DNA of 64,000 nt from JAAYBF01 sp963716445 (GTDB lineage Bacteria; Actinomycetota; Thermoleophilia; Solirubrobacterales; Thermoleophilaceae), in NCBI GenBank assembly GCA_963716445.1, contig OY970313.1:2294001-2358000 (forward strand), written 5' to 3'. Position numbers and translations under genes: made by a program. The notes under the pieces are model-generated. The model saw only the letters and a list, made by a program, of their open reading frames with translations, did not search any database and had not been told where the DNA came from. Shown one piece after another: positions 32,604 through 41,350 of the stretch (its first letter is position 1; the number at the start of each line of letters is the position of its first letter).

Positions 32604-33974
32604 TCACACCACCGGATGGCCGGCGACCAGCAGGCCGTCCGGGTCCCACTCGGCCCGGACCGCCTGGAGGCGACTGTAGGTATCGGCGTCGAAGAACGCG
32701 AACGCCTCGAGCGGGCGGTTGCCGAAGTTGAAGTAGCGGCCGGCTGCGTACGGCGCCAGGGCGGAGACGACGCGGTCGAGATCCTCCGTGAGCTTCGGCG
32801 CCAGCCCGGGATCCATCAGCGAGCCGACGGCGAACATCACGTGCTCGCCCGGGAGGCGGGAGAGGACCCCCGCGCCGGCGGCCTCGCGAGCGAGCGCGCC
32901 GCCGTTCTGGCGGAGCTCGGCCGACAGGATCGCCGACCCCGAGCCGGGACCGGTCGCGGCGACGAAGGCGTCGACCGCCTCTGACGGCAGCTCGGCGGTG
33001 AGGACGTGCTCGTCGCGCGAGGGGACCGGATCCTCGGGGTCCATGTGGACGTGGCCGAGCGCGGCGGGCTCGATCTTCGCGAGCGTGTCGATCTCAGGCC
33101 CCAGCTCGCGCACCGGCCGCAGCAGCTCGGCGCCCGCCGTCTCGTCGCCGAGGAAGACAGCGCCGAGGACGGCGAAGGAACGCCCGCGCAGCGGCTCCGG
33201 CGGGCCGGGCACGTCCGGGACCTGGAGGACTCGACCGAGCAGGGTGAGCTCCTCGGGCGCCGAGCGGGTGAGCTCGTGCCAGAGGTGCAGCACCTCGGCG
33301 GTCCGCTCGAACGGGAAGAAGAGGTTGCCGGCGTAGATCTCGGGCGTGGCGTAGAGATCGAGCTCGAGCCCGGTGACGATGCCGAAGTTGCCGCCCCCGC
33401 CGCGCAGCGCCCAGAACAGCTCAGGCTCGTCGTCCGCTGTCGCGCGCACCTTGCGACCGTCGGCGGTGACCAGCTCGACGGCCGTGACGCTGTTCGCGGC
33501 GAGGCCGTGCTTGCGGCCGAGGAGGCTGAGGCCGCCGCCGAGCGTGTAGCCGACCACGCCCACGCCACGGGACGAGCCGGCCAGCGGCGCCAGGCCGTGC
33601 GCGGACGCCCGGTCGGCGACGTCGGCCCAGACGGCGCCCGCGGCGACGCGCGCGGTCCTGGCCTGCGGGTCGATCTCGACGCCCTGCATCCGATCGGTCC
33701 GCAGGAGGACCGCGCCGGAGAGCGACTCGATCGGCTCGGCGGCGTGGCCCGTCCGCTGCGGGGCGATCCGCAACCCGTGCCGGCGCGCGAAGTCGACGGT
33801 CGCGACCACGTCGTCCGGCTCGGCCGGAAAGACGATCAGCTCCGGGCGCTGGTCGACCGCGAGGTTGAACGCGCGGCGGGCGGCGTCCCAGCCCGGCTCG
33901 TCGGCGGTGACGACGAAGCCGACGCCGCGGGCGCGCAGGCGATCGAGCTCGGTGGCGAGGATGTTCGGCGTCAT
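32604..33974 (-). CDS. FAD-binding oxidoreductase (PCMH/berberine-bridge type)
   Basis: The 456-aa protein has a PCMH-type FAD domain: RTGHAAEP near residue 73 holds the His that is often covalently linked to flavin, and GYTLGGGLSLLGRKHGL near 145 and GGGGNFGIVTGLEL near 190 complete the site. The C-terminus WDPDGLLVAGHPV is the BBE motif, although the usual N-P of that motif is not seen. Enzymes of this family oxidise alcohols, sugars or natural-product intermediates with oxygen. GGGAGATG is upstream of the ATG. No signal peptide is seen. The substrate is unknown. Confidence 0.88.
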   Translation of the reverse strand: MTPNILATELDRLRARGVGFVVTADEPGWDAARRAFNLAVDQRPELIVFPAEPDDVVATVDFARRHGLRIAPQRTGHAAEPIESLSGAVLLRTDRMQGVEIDPQARTARVAAGAVWADVADRASAHGLAPLAGSSRGVGVVGYTLGGGLSLLGRKHGLAANSVTAVELVTADGRKVRATADDEPELFWALRGGGGNFGIVTGLELDLYATPEIYAGNLFFPFERTAEVLHLWHELTRSAPEELTLLGRVLQVPDVPGPPEPLRGRSFAVLGAVFLGDETAGAELLRPVRELGPEIDTLAKIEPAALGHVHMDPEDPVPSRDEHVLTAELPSEAVDAFVAATGPGSGSAILSAELRQNGGALAREAAGAGVLSRLPGEHVMFAVGSLMDPGLAPKLTEDLDRVVSALAPYAAGRYFNFGNRPLEAFAFFDADTYSRLQAVRAEWDPDGLLVAGHPVV

Positions 33975-34112
33975 GGCATCTCCCTGGCGTACCTTGGATG
34001 ACGTAGAGGCAAACCGGAGCGTCGTCTCTCGCGCCGGCAGCCTACGACACCCTCTCGAGAAGAGCAGAAGAACTGTTTGGCGGCGGCGGTAGGAGGGCAG
34101 GACGGAGGCGTC

Positions 34113-34523
34113 ATGAGCCGATCCGGGGCGAGGGGGCTGCTGGCAGCGGGAGCGGCGGCGGCGGTGCTCACGGGGTGCGGGGGCGCCGCCGAGACCGGCG
34201 GGGCGAGGCAGGTGGCGGAGCGGTTCTACGCCGCCGTGGGAGCCGAGGACGGCGCGGCGGCCTGCGAGCAGCTGAGCGTCACCGCTCGCGAGCAGCTGGA
34301 GCAGGACGAGCGCAAGCCGTGCCCGGAGGCCGTCGTCGGCCTCGACCTGTCGGGCGCCCGCGCCGTCAGGACCGCGCGCTACGTCACGAACGCCAAGGTC
34401 GATCTCGACGGCGGCGACAGCGTCTTCCTCCAGGAGGCCCCGGACGGGTGGCGGATCTCCGCCGCGGGCTGCCGGCCGGCGCCGGGCCAGGAGGCGCCCT
34501 ACGACTGCGACGTGGAGTCCTGA
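34113..34523 (+). CDS. small lipoprotein, first gene of a membrane operon
   Basis: The 136-aa protein has a lipobox LTGC at about residues 19-22 after a hydrophobic segment, then a domain with AERFYAAVGAEDGAAACEQL, a pattern seen in SnoaL/DUF4878-like exported proteins, and four more cysteines. The ATG at 34113 has GGAGG 6 nt upstream, so it is preferred to an earlier in-frame start. The stop overlaps the start of a 27-aa gene (TGATG). The role is unknown. Confidence 0.75.
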   Translation: MSRSGARGLLAAGAAAAVLTGCGGAAETGGARQVAERFYAAVGAEDGAAACEQLSVTAREQLEQDERKPCPEAVVGLDLSGARAVRTARYVTNAKVDLDGGDSVFLQEAPDGWRISAAGCRPAPGQEAPYDCDVES

Positions 34524-34606
34524 TGCGCGCGATGTTCGTCCTCTACCTGGTCGTCATCGCCGCCGGGCTCCTGCTCTACATCGCGATCGGGGCGACCGGA
34601 CAATGA
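34523..34606 (+). CDS. 27-aa single-pass membrane peptide
   Basis: This short frame encodes a peptide that is almost entirely one hydrophobic helix (VLYLVVIAAGLLLYIAIGA). It starts in a TGATG overlap with the lipoprotein gene and its stop overlaps the next start (ATGA), so both junctions indicate translational coupling. That makes a real gene more likely than chance. Its size and position suggest a small membrane subunit or a partner of the following DUF6766-like protein. Confidence 0.6.
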   Translation: MRAMFVLYLVVIAAGLLLYIAIGATGQ

Positions 34607-35286
34607 GCGGTCTCCGGGGCTTCGCCCGCGACAACGGCCTGTCGCTCTTCTTCCTGGCGCTGTTCCTGCTCGCGCTCGGCTTCCAATCCCTGGCCGGCTG
34701 GCACGACTTCAACAACGAGCAGCTCCGCCACCAGGGCGACGCGGTCGGCTACGCGCGCTACCTCGTGTCCTCGGAGTTCGGCGTGGCGATGCTCGAGAAC
34801 TGGCAGTCGGAGTACCTCCAATTCGCGCTCTACGTGTCCGCGACGGTCTGGCTGCTGCAGCGCGGCTCGCCGGAGTCGAAGGAGCTCGACCAGGCGGGCG
34901 GGGAGAGCGACGAGGACCAGAAGGTCGGCCGCCACGCCGACAGCGACTCGCCGCGCTGGGCGCGCGTCGGCGGGCTGCGCAGGTGGATCTACTCGAACTC
35001 GCTGCTGATCGTGATGGCCGCCATCTGGCTGCTGTCCTGGCTCGGTCAGGCGGTCACCGGCCGCGTCGCCTACAACGCCGACCGGCTCGACCACGAGCAG
35101 GGCGGGCTGAGCTTCGCCGAGTACCTCGGCAGCGCCGACTTCTGGGAGCGCACGCTGCAGAACTGGCAGTCGGAGTTCCTCGCCGTCGGCTCCATGGCAA
35201 TCCTCGCGGTCTACCTGCGCCAGCGTGGGTCGCCGGAGTCCAAGCCCGTCGGCGAGGCCCACGCTCACACCGGCGTGACGGGCTAG
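34603..35286 (+). CDS. DUF6766-like membrane protein with internal duplication
   Basis: The 227-aa protein has four hydrophobic helices in two halves that repeat the same plan. In each half a helix is followed by an acidic-aromatic loop, an ENWQSEYLQF or QNWQSEFLAV motif, a second helix and RQRGSPESK or LQRGSPESK. A charged linker (about residues 95-130) joins the halves. I recognise it as the DUF6766 family, whose function is unknown. It starts inside the stop of the 27-aa gene. Confidence 0.82.
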   Translation: MSGLRGFARDNGLSLFFLALFLLALGFQSLAGWHDFNNEQLRHQGDAVGYARYLVSSEFGVAMLENWQSEYLQFALYVSATVWLLQRGSPESKELDQAGGESDEDQKVGRHADSDSPRWARVGGLRRWIYSNSLLIVMAAIWLLSWLGQAVTGRVAYNADRLDHEQGGLSFAEYLGSADFWERTLQNWQSEFLAVGSMAILAVYLRQRGSPESKPVGEAHAHTGVTG

Positions 35287-35359
35287 CTGTAGAACCCGTC
35301 AGGTTGTTCCCGGTCAGCTGGTGTAGCCGCCTGATCGGTTCTTACAACTAGCGGCGCTC

Positions 35360-36112
35360 TCAGGTCGCGAGGCGCCAGGCGAAGAGGACCGTGGCCACGG
35401 AGGTGGCGAGGTTGAGGCTCGACACGCCGGCGCGCATCGGGATCCGCAGGCGCGCGTCGGCGCTCGAGACGATCCGCGAGCTGAGGCCATGGCGCTCGCT
35501 GCCGAAGGCGTAGATGGCGTCCGGCGGCAGGATCGCCGGATCGATGTCGTCGCCGTCGGGATCGATCGCGAGCAGCGGCCGGCCGCCCATGTCGAGCTCC
35601 TCGACGCGACCGACCGGGAGCGCGAAGTGCAGTCCTCCGGAGCCGCGGATCGCGACCGGGTCCCACGGATCCTGGCTGCCGGTGGTGAGGACTCCGGCCG
35701 CGTCGGCGCCGGCGGCGACGCGGATCACCGCGCCAAGGTTCCCGAGATGGCGCGGATCCTCGAGCAGCACGGCTGGGGCGTCGCGGCGCGCGATCACGTC
35801 CCCCACGTCGAAGGCGGGACGGCGCGCGACGGCCGCCACGCGGGTGTGGTGGGCGTAGGCGCCGAGCCTGCGGTAGGTCTCCTCCGGCACCGTCACGACG
35901 AGCTCGCGCAGCCGCTGCTCGAGATCCGGCGCCAGCTCGCTAGAGAGCTGCCGCAGCGTCTCGGGATCGCTGCTCAGCACCGCCTCGACGTCGGCCCCGA
36001 AGCGCAGCGCGTGCTTGAGCGCATGGAAGCCTTCCAGCACCGCCCGGCCGCTGTCCGATCTCGCCTCGCGAAAGCTGGCGATCAACTGCCGGTCTTCGAT
36101 GACCTGGTCCAT
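35360..36112 (-). CDS. SpoU/TrmH family RNA 2'-O-methyltransferase
   Basis: The protein of about 250 aa has the SPOUT knot motifs: DPRHLGNLGAVIRVAAGADA (motif 1 with Asn and Arg), FGSERHGLS (motif 2) and IPMRAGVSSLNLATSVATVL (motif 3). An N-terminal substrate-binding domain precedes them. It transfers methyl from S-adenosylmethionine to ribose in tRNA or rRNA; the target cannot be told from sequence. The ATG at 36112 is preferred over a GTG at 36124, since a TAAGCT box on the minus strand directly abuts that GTG. It is transcribed away from hairpin copy C. Confidence 0.88.
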   Translation of the reverse strand: MDQVIEDRQLIASFREARSDSGRAVLEGFHALKHALRFGADVEAVLSSDPETLRQLSSELAPDLEQRLRELVVTVPEETYRRLGAYAHHTRVAAVARRPAFDVGDVIARRDAPAVLLEDPRHLGNLGAVIRVAAGADAAGVLTTGSQDPWDPVAIRGSGGLHFALPVGRVEELDMGGRPLLAIDPDGDDIDPAILPPDAIYAFGSERHGLSSRIVSSADARLRIPMRAGVSSLNLATSVATVLFAWRLAT

Positions 36113-36174
36113 CGGGCTCGGCACAGCTTAGGCCCGCCGCCTGGCCGGACGGGCGTGGCGGCGAGCCATCGAGA

Positions 36175-36224
36175 AACGAGTGGAACATTGACTGGGCTCT
36201 ACCCCAGCGAATGTTCCACTCGTT
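36175..36224. repeat. dispersed hairpin repeat, copy C
   Basis: Arms of 22 nt (36175-36196 and 36203-36224) match at 20 of 22 positions around a 6-nt loop CTCTAC. Its left arm differs from that of copy B at one base. It is 47 bp after the stop of the minus-strand MMPL gene and just upstream of the methyltransferase gene, in position to terminate MMPL transcription. Confidence 0.85.
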
Positions 36225-36271
36225 CCGGTGGCGGCGGGGGGAGGGAGTGGACGGGGCGGCGGGCGGGCGCC

Positions 36272-38404
36272 TCAGGCCTCGCGGAAGCCGTAGCGGAGCT
36301 GGAAGCGCCGGAGGGGGCCGGGCGCCCACCAGTTCCATTCGCCGAACAGGCGCATCAGCGAGGGGACGAGCAGCGCTCGCACGATGGTGGCGTCGAGCAG
36401 GACGCCGACCGCGCAGCCGACGGCGATCTGCTTCATGAAGAAGACCGAGCTGACGCCGAAGGCGAGGAAGACGACGGCGATCATCACGGCGGCGGCGCTG
36501 ATCACCCTGCCGGTGCGGCCGATGCCGAGCGCGACGGCCTCCTCGTTGGAGTGGCCGCGGTCGTGCAGCTCCTTGATGCGCGCCATCACGAGCACCGCGT
36601 AGTCGGTCGCGAGACCGAAGATCACGGCGAACAGGAAGACGAGGCTGGTCACCTCGACCGCCGCCGGTCCCGTGTAGTCGAACACGCCGTCGAGCCAGCC
36701 GTCCTGGAACGCCAGCACGATCACGCCGAGCGTCGCGGACAGCGTCAGCGCGTTCATGACCAGCGTCTTGATCGGCAGCAGGACCGAGCCGGTGAGCATG
36801 AACAGCAGCAGGAGGGTGGTGGCCGCGACGATCGCGACGACCGGCGGGAGGTGGTCGACGAGGCTCTGCTTCTGATCGATGAAGCGGGCCGTGTTGCCCG
36901 ACACGAGCGTCGAGCCGGCCCCCGGCGGCGCCAGCGCGCGGATCTCGTCGACGGCGTCCTGGGAGGCCCGGTCGAGCGCCGGGCCGGTCGCGGCGAAGTT
37001 CGCGTAGGCGACGTCGTCGGAGGCGCGCACGAAGGGGGACCCCCGCTCGATCCCCTTCACGGCGGCGATCTGGCCTCCGAACCGCTCGAGCTGGGCGTCG
37101 CCCGCCTTGCCCCTCACGGTCACCGTGATCGCCTCGCCGACGTCGCGCGGGTAGTGGGCCCCGACGTACTCGCCGGCGTCATAGGACGGCTGGCCGGGGG
37201 GCACCGCCTCGGCGCTCGGCCCCGTGAGAACGGTCGTGAGCAGCGGCACCGACGCCGCCAGCAGCAGCGCCGAGCTGGCCAGCGCGACCGCGACGGGGCG
37301 GCGCATCACCCCGCGGGCGATCCGGTACCAGCGGTCGGACTCGTCGGAGACCGCCGGGCCGCGGCGGATCGAGAGCGCGTCGATGCGGGTGCCGAGCAGC
37401 GCCAGCACCGACGGCACGACGAGGATCGCGACGAGCGCCGACAGCAGCCCGACCGCCGCCCCCGCGACGCCGATCGAGTAGAGGAAGCGCTGAGGCAGGA
37501 TCACCAGCGCGGCCAGCGCGACCGCGACCGTGAGCCCGGAGAACAGCGCCGTGCGGCCCGCGGTCATCACGGTCCGGCGGTGCGCCTCACGCGTCGCGCC
37601 ATCGCGGGCGATCTCCTCCCGGTAGCGCGAGACGAGCAGCAGCGCATAGTCGACGGCGAGGCCGAGGCTGAGCGCCGTCGCGATGTTGAGCGCGAACACC
37701 GACGTGTCGACCAACTCCGACATCACGCGCAGCACCAGGAACGTGCCGAGGATCGAGATCACGCCGATCAAGAGGGGGATCGCGGCGGCGACGACGCCGC
37801 GGAAGACGAGCAGCAGCAGGATCGTCAGCGCCGGGAAGGCGATCAGCTCGGCCGTCGTCAAATCCTCGCGCGTCTGGTCGTTGACGTCGTTGAAGCCGGG
37901 GGCGAACCCGCTCATCGCGACGTCGAGCGGCGTCGAGTCGAGCAGCGGCTCGACGTCCTCGGCGACGAGGCCACCCTTGTCCTCGACGTCGGCGGTCGAC
38001 AGGTGGCCGGAGATCACGAGCGAGCGCCCGTCCTCGGCGATCAGGCGCGCGCCGGCGCGCCGGTCCGCGAGCGGGTCGATCACGCGACCGACGTGCTCGA
38101 CCTCGCCGACGCGGCTGCTGAGGCGGGCGACCTCGCGCCGCAGCGCGGGGCTCTGGAGGTCGAGCTTGCCGCCGTCCGGGTCGCGGACGACGAGCACGAG
38201 CCCGGGGTTGGCGTCGTAGCCGAGGGTCTCGCGCAGCAGGTCGGTCGCCCGCTCGCTCTCCGAGGCGCTGTCGGTGAACCCGGCCGCCTTCAGGTGCTTC
38301 TCGACGTCGTGGCCGACGGCCCCGGCGAACACGGCGAAGGCGCCGACGATCGCGAGCACGACCTTCGGTCGGGTCCAGGTCAGGTCGGCGATCCGGGCGA
38401 GCAT
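36272..38404 (-). CDS. MMPL family RND transporter
   Basis: The 710-aa inner-membrane exporter has the MMPL plan: N-terminal helix and KVVLAIVGAFAVFAG, a periplasmic loop, helices with SLGLAVDYALLLVSRYREE near residue 215, and the second half with IFGLATDYAVLVMARIKELHDRGH near 600. Both D-Y motifs of the proton relay are kept. It is only distantly like the MMPL at 17237 and lacks that protein's long insertions. It is divergent from an HxlR gene whose palindromic sites cover both promoters, and is followed by hairpin copy C. Confidence 0.92.
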   Translation of the reverse strand: MLARIADLTWTRPKVVLAIVGAFAVFAGAVGHDVEKHLKAAGFTDSASESERATDLLRETLGYDANPGLVLVVRDPDGGKLDLQSPALRREVARLSSRVGEVEHVGRVIDPLADRRAGARLIAEDGRSLVISGHLSTADVEDKGGLVAEDVEPLLDSTPLDVAMSGFAPGFNDVNDQTREDLTTAELIAFPALTILLLLVFRGVVAAAIPLLIGVISILGTFLVLRVMSELVDTSVFALNIATALSLGLAVDYALLLVSRYREEIARDGATREAHRRTVMTAGRTALFSGLTVAVALAALVILPQRFLYSIGVAGAAVGLLSALVAILVVPSVLALLGTRIDALSIRRGPAVSDESDRWYRIARGVMRRPVAVALASSALLLAASVPLLTTVLTGPSAEAVPPGQPSYDAGEYVGAHYPRDVGEAITVTVRGKAGDAQLERFGGQIAAVKGIERGSPFVRASDDVAYANFAATGPALDRASQDAVDEIRALAPPGAGSTLVSGNTARFIDQKQSLVDHLPPVVAIVAATTLLLLFMLTGSVLLPIKTLVMNALTLSATLGVIVLAFQDGWLDGVFDYTGPAAVEVTSLVFLFAVIFGLATDYAVLVMARIKELHDRGHSNEEAVALGIGRTGRVISAAAVMIAVVFLAFGVSSVFFMKQIAVGCAVGVLLDATIVRALLVPSLMRLFGEWNWWAPGPLRRFQLRYGFREA

Positions 38405-38414
38405 CGGCGCGGCG

Positions 38415-38480
38415 ACTGTAACAGAGTCGGTTCCTTAAAGGAACTGAGAAGTTCCCTCGGGGAACTCACCGCGCTACGAT
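38415..38480. promoter_or_regulatory. divergent promoter with two HxlR operator palindromes
   Basis: Two 15-bp palindromes, GTTCCTTAAAGGAAC (38430-38444) and GTTCCCTCGGGGAAC (38451-38465), have centres 21 bp apart, two helical turns. The HxlR gene has a -10 box TACGAT at 38475-38480; the MMPL gene has TACAGT on the minus strand at 38415-38420. Each palindrome lies where the -35 element of one promoter should be. The regulator encoded at 38489 is the obvious ligand. Confidence 0.75.
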
Positions 38481-38488
38481 CGTCGGGC

Positions 38489-39016
38489 ATGGGCCGCACC
38501 TCCCTCGACCGGATGAACTGCTCGATCGCGCGCACGCTCGACGTGATCGGCGACTCCTGGACGCCGTTGATCCTGCGCGACGTCGCGTTCGGCATCACCC
38601 GCTTCGACGCGATCCAGCGCGACCTCGGCATCTCGCGCAAGGTGCTCAGCGAGCGACTCGGGGCGCTCGTCGAGCACGGGGTCCTGACCCGCGTGCCGTA
38701 CCAGGACAAGCCGGCTCGTCACGACTACCACCCGACCGAGAAGGGCGCCGACCTCGCCTTCGTGCTGCTCGCGATGCAGGCCTGGGGCGACCGCTGGGCC
38801 TTCGGCGAGACCGGCCCGCCGGTGCTCTTCCGCCACGAGCCGTGCGGCGCCGTTACCTCCCCGGTGCCCGCCTGCTCGCACTGCGGCGAGCAGCTCGCCG
38901 CGGCCGACCTCACCCCGCTCCCCGGCCCCGGCTTCGTCCCGGGTCCGGGCACCAGCGAGATACCGGCCGCGATCGAGCGCTGGAACGCTCTGCGAACCGG
39001 CTCGGCGAACGCCTGA
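38489..39016 (+). CDS. HxlR family transcriptional regulator
   Basis: The 175-aa protein has an HxlR winged helix (CSIARTLDVIGDSWTPLILRD, then LGISRKVLSERLGALVEHG) followed by a short C-terminal module with a CxxC pair (CSHCGEQL) and an earlier Cys (CGAV), possibly a metal site. The C-terminus has the Gly/Pro-rich stretch common in actinobacterial HxlR proteins. The ATG is 8 nt after TACGAT, so the transcript is nearly leaderless. It is divergent from the MMPL exporter. Confidence 0.88.
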   Translation: MGRTSLDRMNCSIARTLDVIGDSWTPLILRDVAFGITRFDAIQRDLGISRKVLSERLGALVEHGVLTRVPYQDKPARHDYHPTEKGADLAFVLLAMQAWGDRWAFGETGPPVLFRHEPCGAVTSPVPACSHCGEQLAAADLTPLPGPGFVPGPGTSEIPAAIERWNALRTGSANA

Positions 39017-39054
39017 CGAGTCACGCCCGCCGAGGCGTTCGGCGAGCCCGAGGG

Positions 39055-39660
39055 CTAGCGAGCCTCGGTCCGCGGCAGGACGCGGAACCCGATGTGCGTC
39101 ACGCCGGTCGGCGACTCGATCGCCTGCGTCCGCTCCAGCGCTATCTGGTCGTCCCCGAGCTGGTCGAACAGTCGGATGCCCTTGGCCAGCAGCACCGGGA
39201 CGACGTGGATCGTCAGCTCGTCGACCAGCCCCGCCCGCAGGAGCTGCTGGATGACGCTCGCGCCGCCGCCGACGCCGACGTCCTTGTCACCCGCGGCGGC
39301 CCGCGCCTGCTCGAGCGCGCTCTCGATGCCGTCGGTGACGAAGGTGAAGGTCGTCCTCCCCTTCACCAGCCGCTCCTCGGGACGGTGGGTCACGACGAAG
39401 ACCGGCATCCGGAACGGCGGCTCGTCGCCCCAGCCGCCCGTGAGGTCGAACATCCGCCGGCCGATCACGATCGCCCCGACGCTCGCGATCCCGCGCTCGA
39501 GCAGCTCGGCGTCGGCGTTGGACTCGCCACCGGGCCTGCCGTGGCGCTCGCGCCAGCTCGCCAGGCCGTAGATCCAGTCGTGCAGCGGATCGATCTCGTC
39601 GTCGGGACCGGCGACGAAGCCGTCCAGCGACATCGATATGTCGAACTTGACCTTTCCCAT
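39055..39660 (-). CDS. RibD C-terminal/dihydrofolate reductase family protein
   Basis: The 201-aa protein belongs to the RibD-C/DHFR-like reductase fold: KFDISMSLDGFVAGPDDE at the start, IVIGRRMFDLTGGWG near residue 65 and VGVGGGASVIQQLLRAGLVDEL near 128, which forms the NADPH site. Such stand-alone proteins occur widely in actinobacteria with unclear substrates. GGAGAGGAG is upstream of the ATG. It is followed upstream by an MFS exporter gene on the same strand, 31 bp away, and may be cotranscribed with it. Confidence 0.85.
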   Translation of the reverse strand: MGKVKFDISMSLDGFVAGPDDEIDPLHDWIYGLASWRERHGRPGGESNADAELLERGIASVGAIVIGRRMFDLTGGWGDEPPFRMPVFVVTHRPEERLVKGRTTFTFVTDGIESALEQARAAAGDKDVGVGGGASVIQQLLRAGLVDELTIHVVPVLLAKGIRLFDQLGDDQIALERTQAIESPTGVTHIGFRVLPRTEAR

Positions 39661-39691
39661 GACGCTCCTCTCCTCTTGGCCGATCGGCGAG

Positions 39692-41188
39692 CTAGCGCGC
39701 CTCGGCGTAGGCGGGCTCGCCGGCGGGCTCCTCGACGTCCTCGCCGGCCGGCGGCGCTCCGTGCCCGCCGGCCATCGCCGGCGCGCCGCCGCGCAGCACC
39801 GCCACGGCGACCGCGAACGCGGCCAGGATCAGGGCGGCCCCGATTAGGTACGCGAGGTGGTAGCCGGAGTTCAGCGCCGAGGCCAGCGACTCGCCGTCGG
39901 CGAGCAGCGCGTCGCTGCGGTCGGTCGACAGCGTCGCCAGCACGGCGAGGCCGATCGCGCCGCCGATCTGCGAGGTCGTGTTGATCAGGCCCGAGGCGAG
40001 GCCGGAGTCCTCCATCGTCGCGCCCGACATCGAGAGCATCATCAGCGAGGGGAAGCCCATGCCGGCGCCGAGGCCGATCAGGATCGTCGGCGCCAGGATG
40101 TCCGCCAGGTAGGTCCCGTCGACCGGCGTCCGCGCGAACAGCAGCAGGCCGCCGCCGAGAAACGCGAGGCTGGCGATCAGCGTCGAGCGCGGGCCAAAGC
40201 GCATGTTGAGCCGCTCCGAGTAGCGCAGCGACAGCGTGCCCATGACGAGCGTCGACGGCAGGAACGCCAGCCCGACCTCGAGCGGGTCGTAGCCGAGGAT
40301 CCGCTGCAGGTAGAGCGCGCCGAGGAAGAACATCGCGAACATCCCGGCGACGAGGAACGCCATCACGAGGTTGGCCCCCACGACGTTGCGCGAGTGGAAC
40401 AGCCGCAGCGGCATCAGCGGGGTTGCGATGCGCGCCTGGCGCAAGACGAACGCGGTGACCAGGGCGGCCGAGACCGCGCCGAGGACGAGCGTCTGGGCGG
40501 AGCCCCAGCCGTGCTCCGATACGCCGAGGATCGTGTAGACGCCGAGCATCAGCCCGCTGGTCAGGATCACCGCGCCGGGGATGTCGGCGCCCTTGTCGAA
40601 GCCGATCCCCCTGCCGTCCTCGACCAGCCGCAGCGCGAAGAACGCCGTCGCGATCCCGACCGGGAGGTTGATGAAGAAGATCCAGTGCCAGCTGATCGCG
40701 TCGGTCAGCACGCCGCCGGCCAGCAGGCCGATCGAGCCGCCGGCCGAGGCGACGAAGCCGTAGACGCCGATCGCCTTCGCCTGCTCGCGCGGCTCGGGGA
40801 ACATCGTCACGATCATCCCGAGCACCACGGCGGAGGTCAGCGCGCCGCCGGCGCCCTGGACGAAGCGCGCGCCGATCAGCATCTCCTGGCTCTGGGAGAC
40901 CGCGCAGAGCAGCGAAGCGCCCGTGAAGACCACCAGGCCGGTCATGAAGACGCGCCGCTGGCCGACGAGGTCGCCGAGCCGGCCGGCGAACAGCAGCAGG
41001 CCGCCGAACGGGATCAGGTAGGCGTTCACGACCCACGCGAGGTCGGTCTGGGAGAAGCCGAGGTCGTCCTGGATCGAGGGCAGCGCGACGTTCACGATCG
41101 TCACGTCGAGGACGATCATCAGCACCCCCGCGCACAGCACGTAGAGCGCCAGCCAGCGCTTGCGGTCGTCGGTCGTGTCAGCTGTCAT
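39692..41188 (-). CDS. MFS drug exporter, DHA2 (EmrB/QacA) type
   Basis: The 498-aa membrane protein has 14 predicted helices. Motif A is seen as GRLGDLVGQRRVF near residue 70 and motif C-like GxxxGPxxGG appears as SAGGSIGLLAGG near 152. Proton-driven drug exporters of this group carry diverse hydrophobic compounds. GAGGAGGAG is upstream of the ATG. It is divergent from an HxlR regulator at 41351, the third such pair in the window. Confidence 0.92.
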   Translation of the reverse strand: MTADTTDDRKRWLALYVLCAGVLMIVLDVTIVNVALPSIQDDLGFSQTDLAWVVNAYLIPFGGLLLFAGRLGDLVGQRRVFMTGLVVFTGASLLCAVSQSQEMLIGARFVQGAGGALTSAVVLGMIVTMFPEPREQAKAIGVYGFVASAGGSIGLLAGGVLTDAISWHWIFFINLPVGIATAFFALRLVEDGRGIGFDKGADIPGAVILTSGLMLGVYTILGVSEHGWGSAQTLVLGAVSAALVTAFVLRQARIATPLMPLRLFHSRNVVGANLVMAFLVAGMFAMFFLGALYLQRILGYDPLEVGLAFLPSTLVMGTLSLRYSERLNMRFGPRSTLIASLAFLGGGLLLFARTPVDGTYLADILAPTILIGLGAGMGFPSLMMLSMSGATMEDSGLASGLINTTSQIGGAIGLAVLATLSTDRSDALLADGESLASALNSGYHLAYLIGAALILAAFAVAVAVLRGGAPAMAGGHGAPPAGEDVEEPAGEPAYAEAR

Positions 41189-41296
41189 GCTCGTTCTCCT
41201 CCTCTTCGGTGTCGGCGAGGTCCGCGGGGCGGGACGCTCATCGCCTCGTCGAAGCCTCTGGGCGGGGGGGCGTGGTTGGAGAGTTGTACCACATAG

Positions 41297-41344
41297 TTGG
41301 GAAAGCCAATCATCTGAGCGGAACTTCCAACTCCGCGCTAGACT
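41297..41344. promoter_or_regulatory. divergent promoter region with candidate HxlR operator
   Basis: TTGG-GAAAG-CCAA (41297-41309) is a short palindrome in the gap between the MFS and HxlR genes. On the minus strand it overlaps a TTGGCT -35-like element. TAGACT at 41339-41344 is a -10 box 6 nt before the HxlR ATG. The operator assignment is tentative. Confidence 0.4.
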
Positions 41345-41350
41345 TCGGGC

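Noticed and set aside
35489..39016. Very long open frame of over 1100 codons on the plus strand
   Set aside because: Most of it is antisense to the methyltransferase and MMPL genes and is Arg/Asp/His-rich noise of GC-rich DNA. Only the last 176 codons from ATG 38489 form a real HxlR protein.
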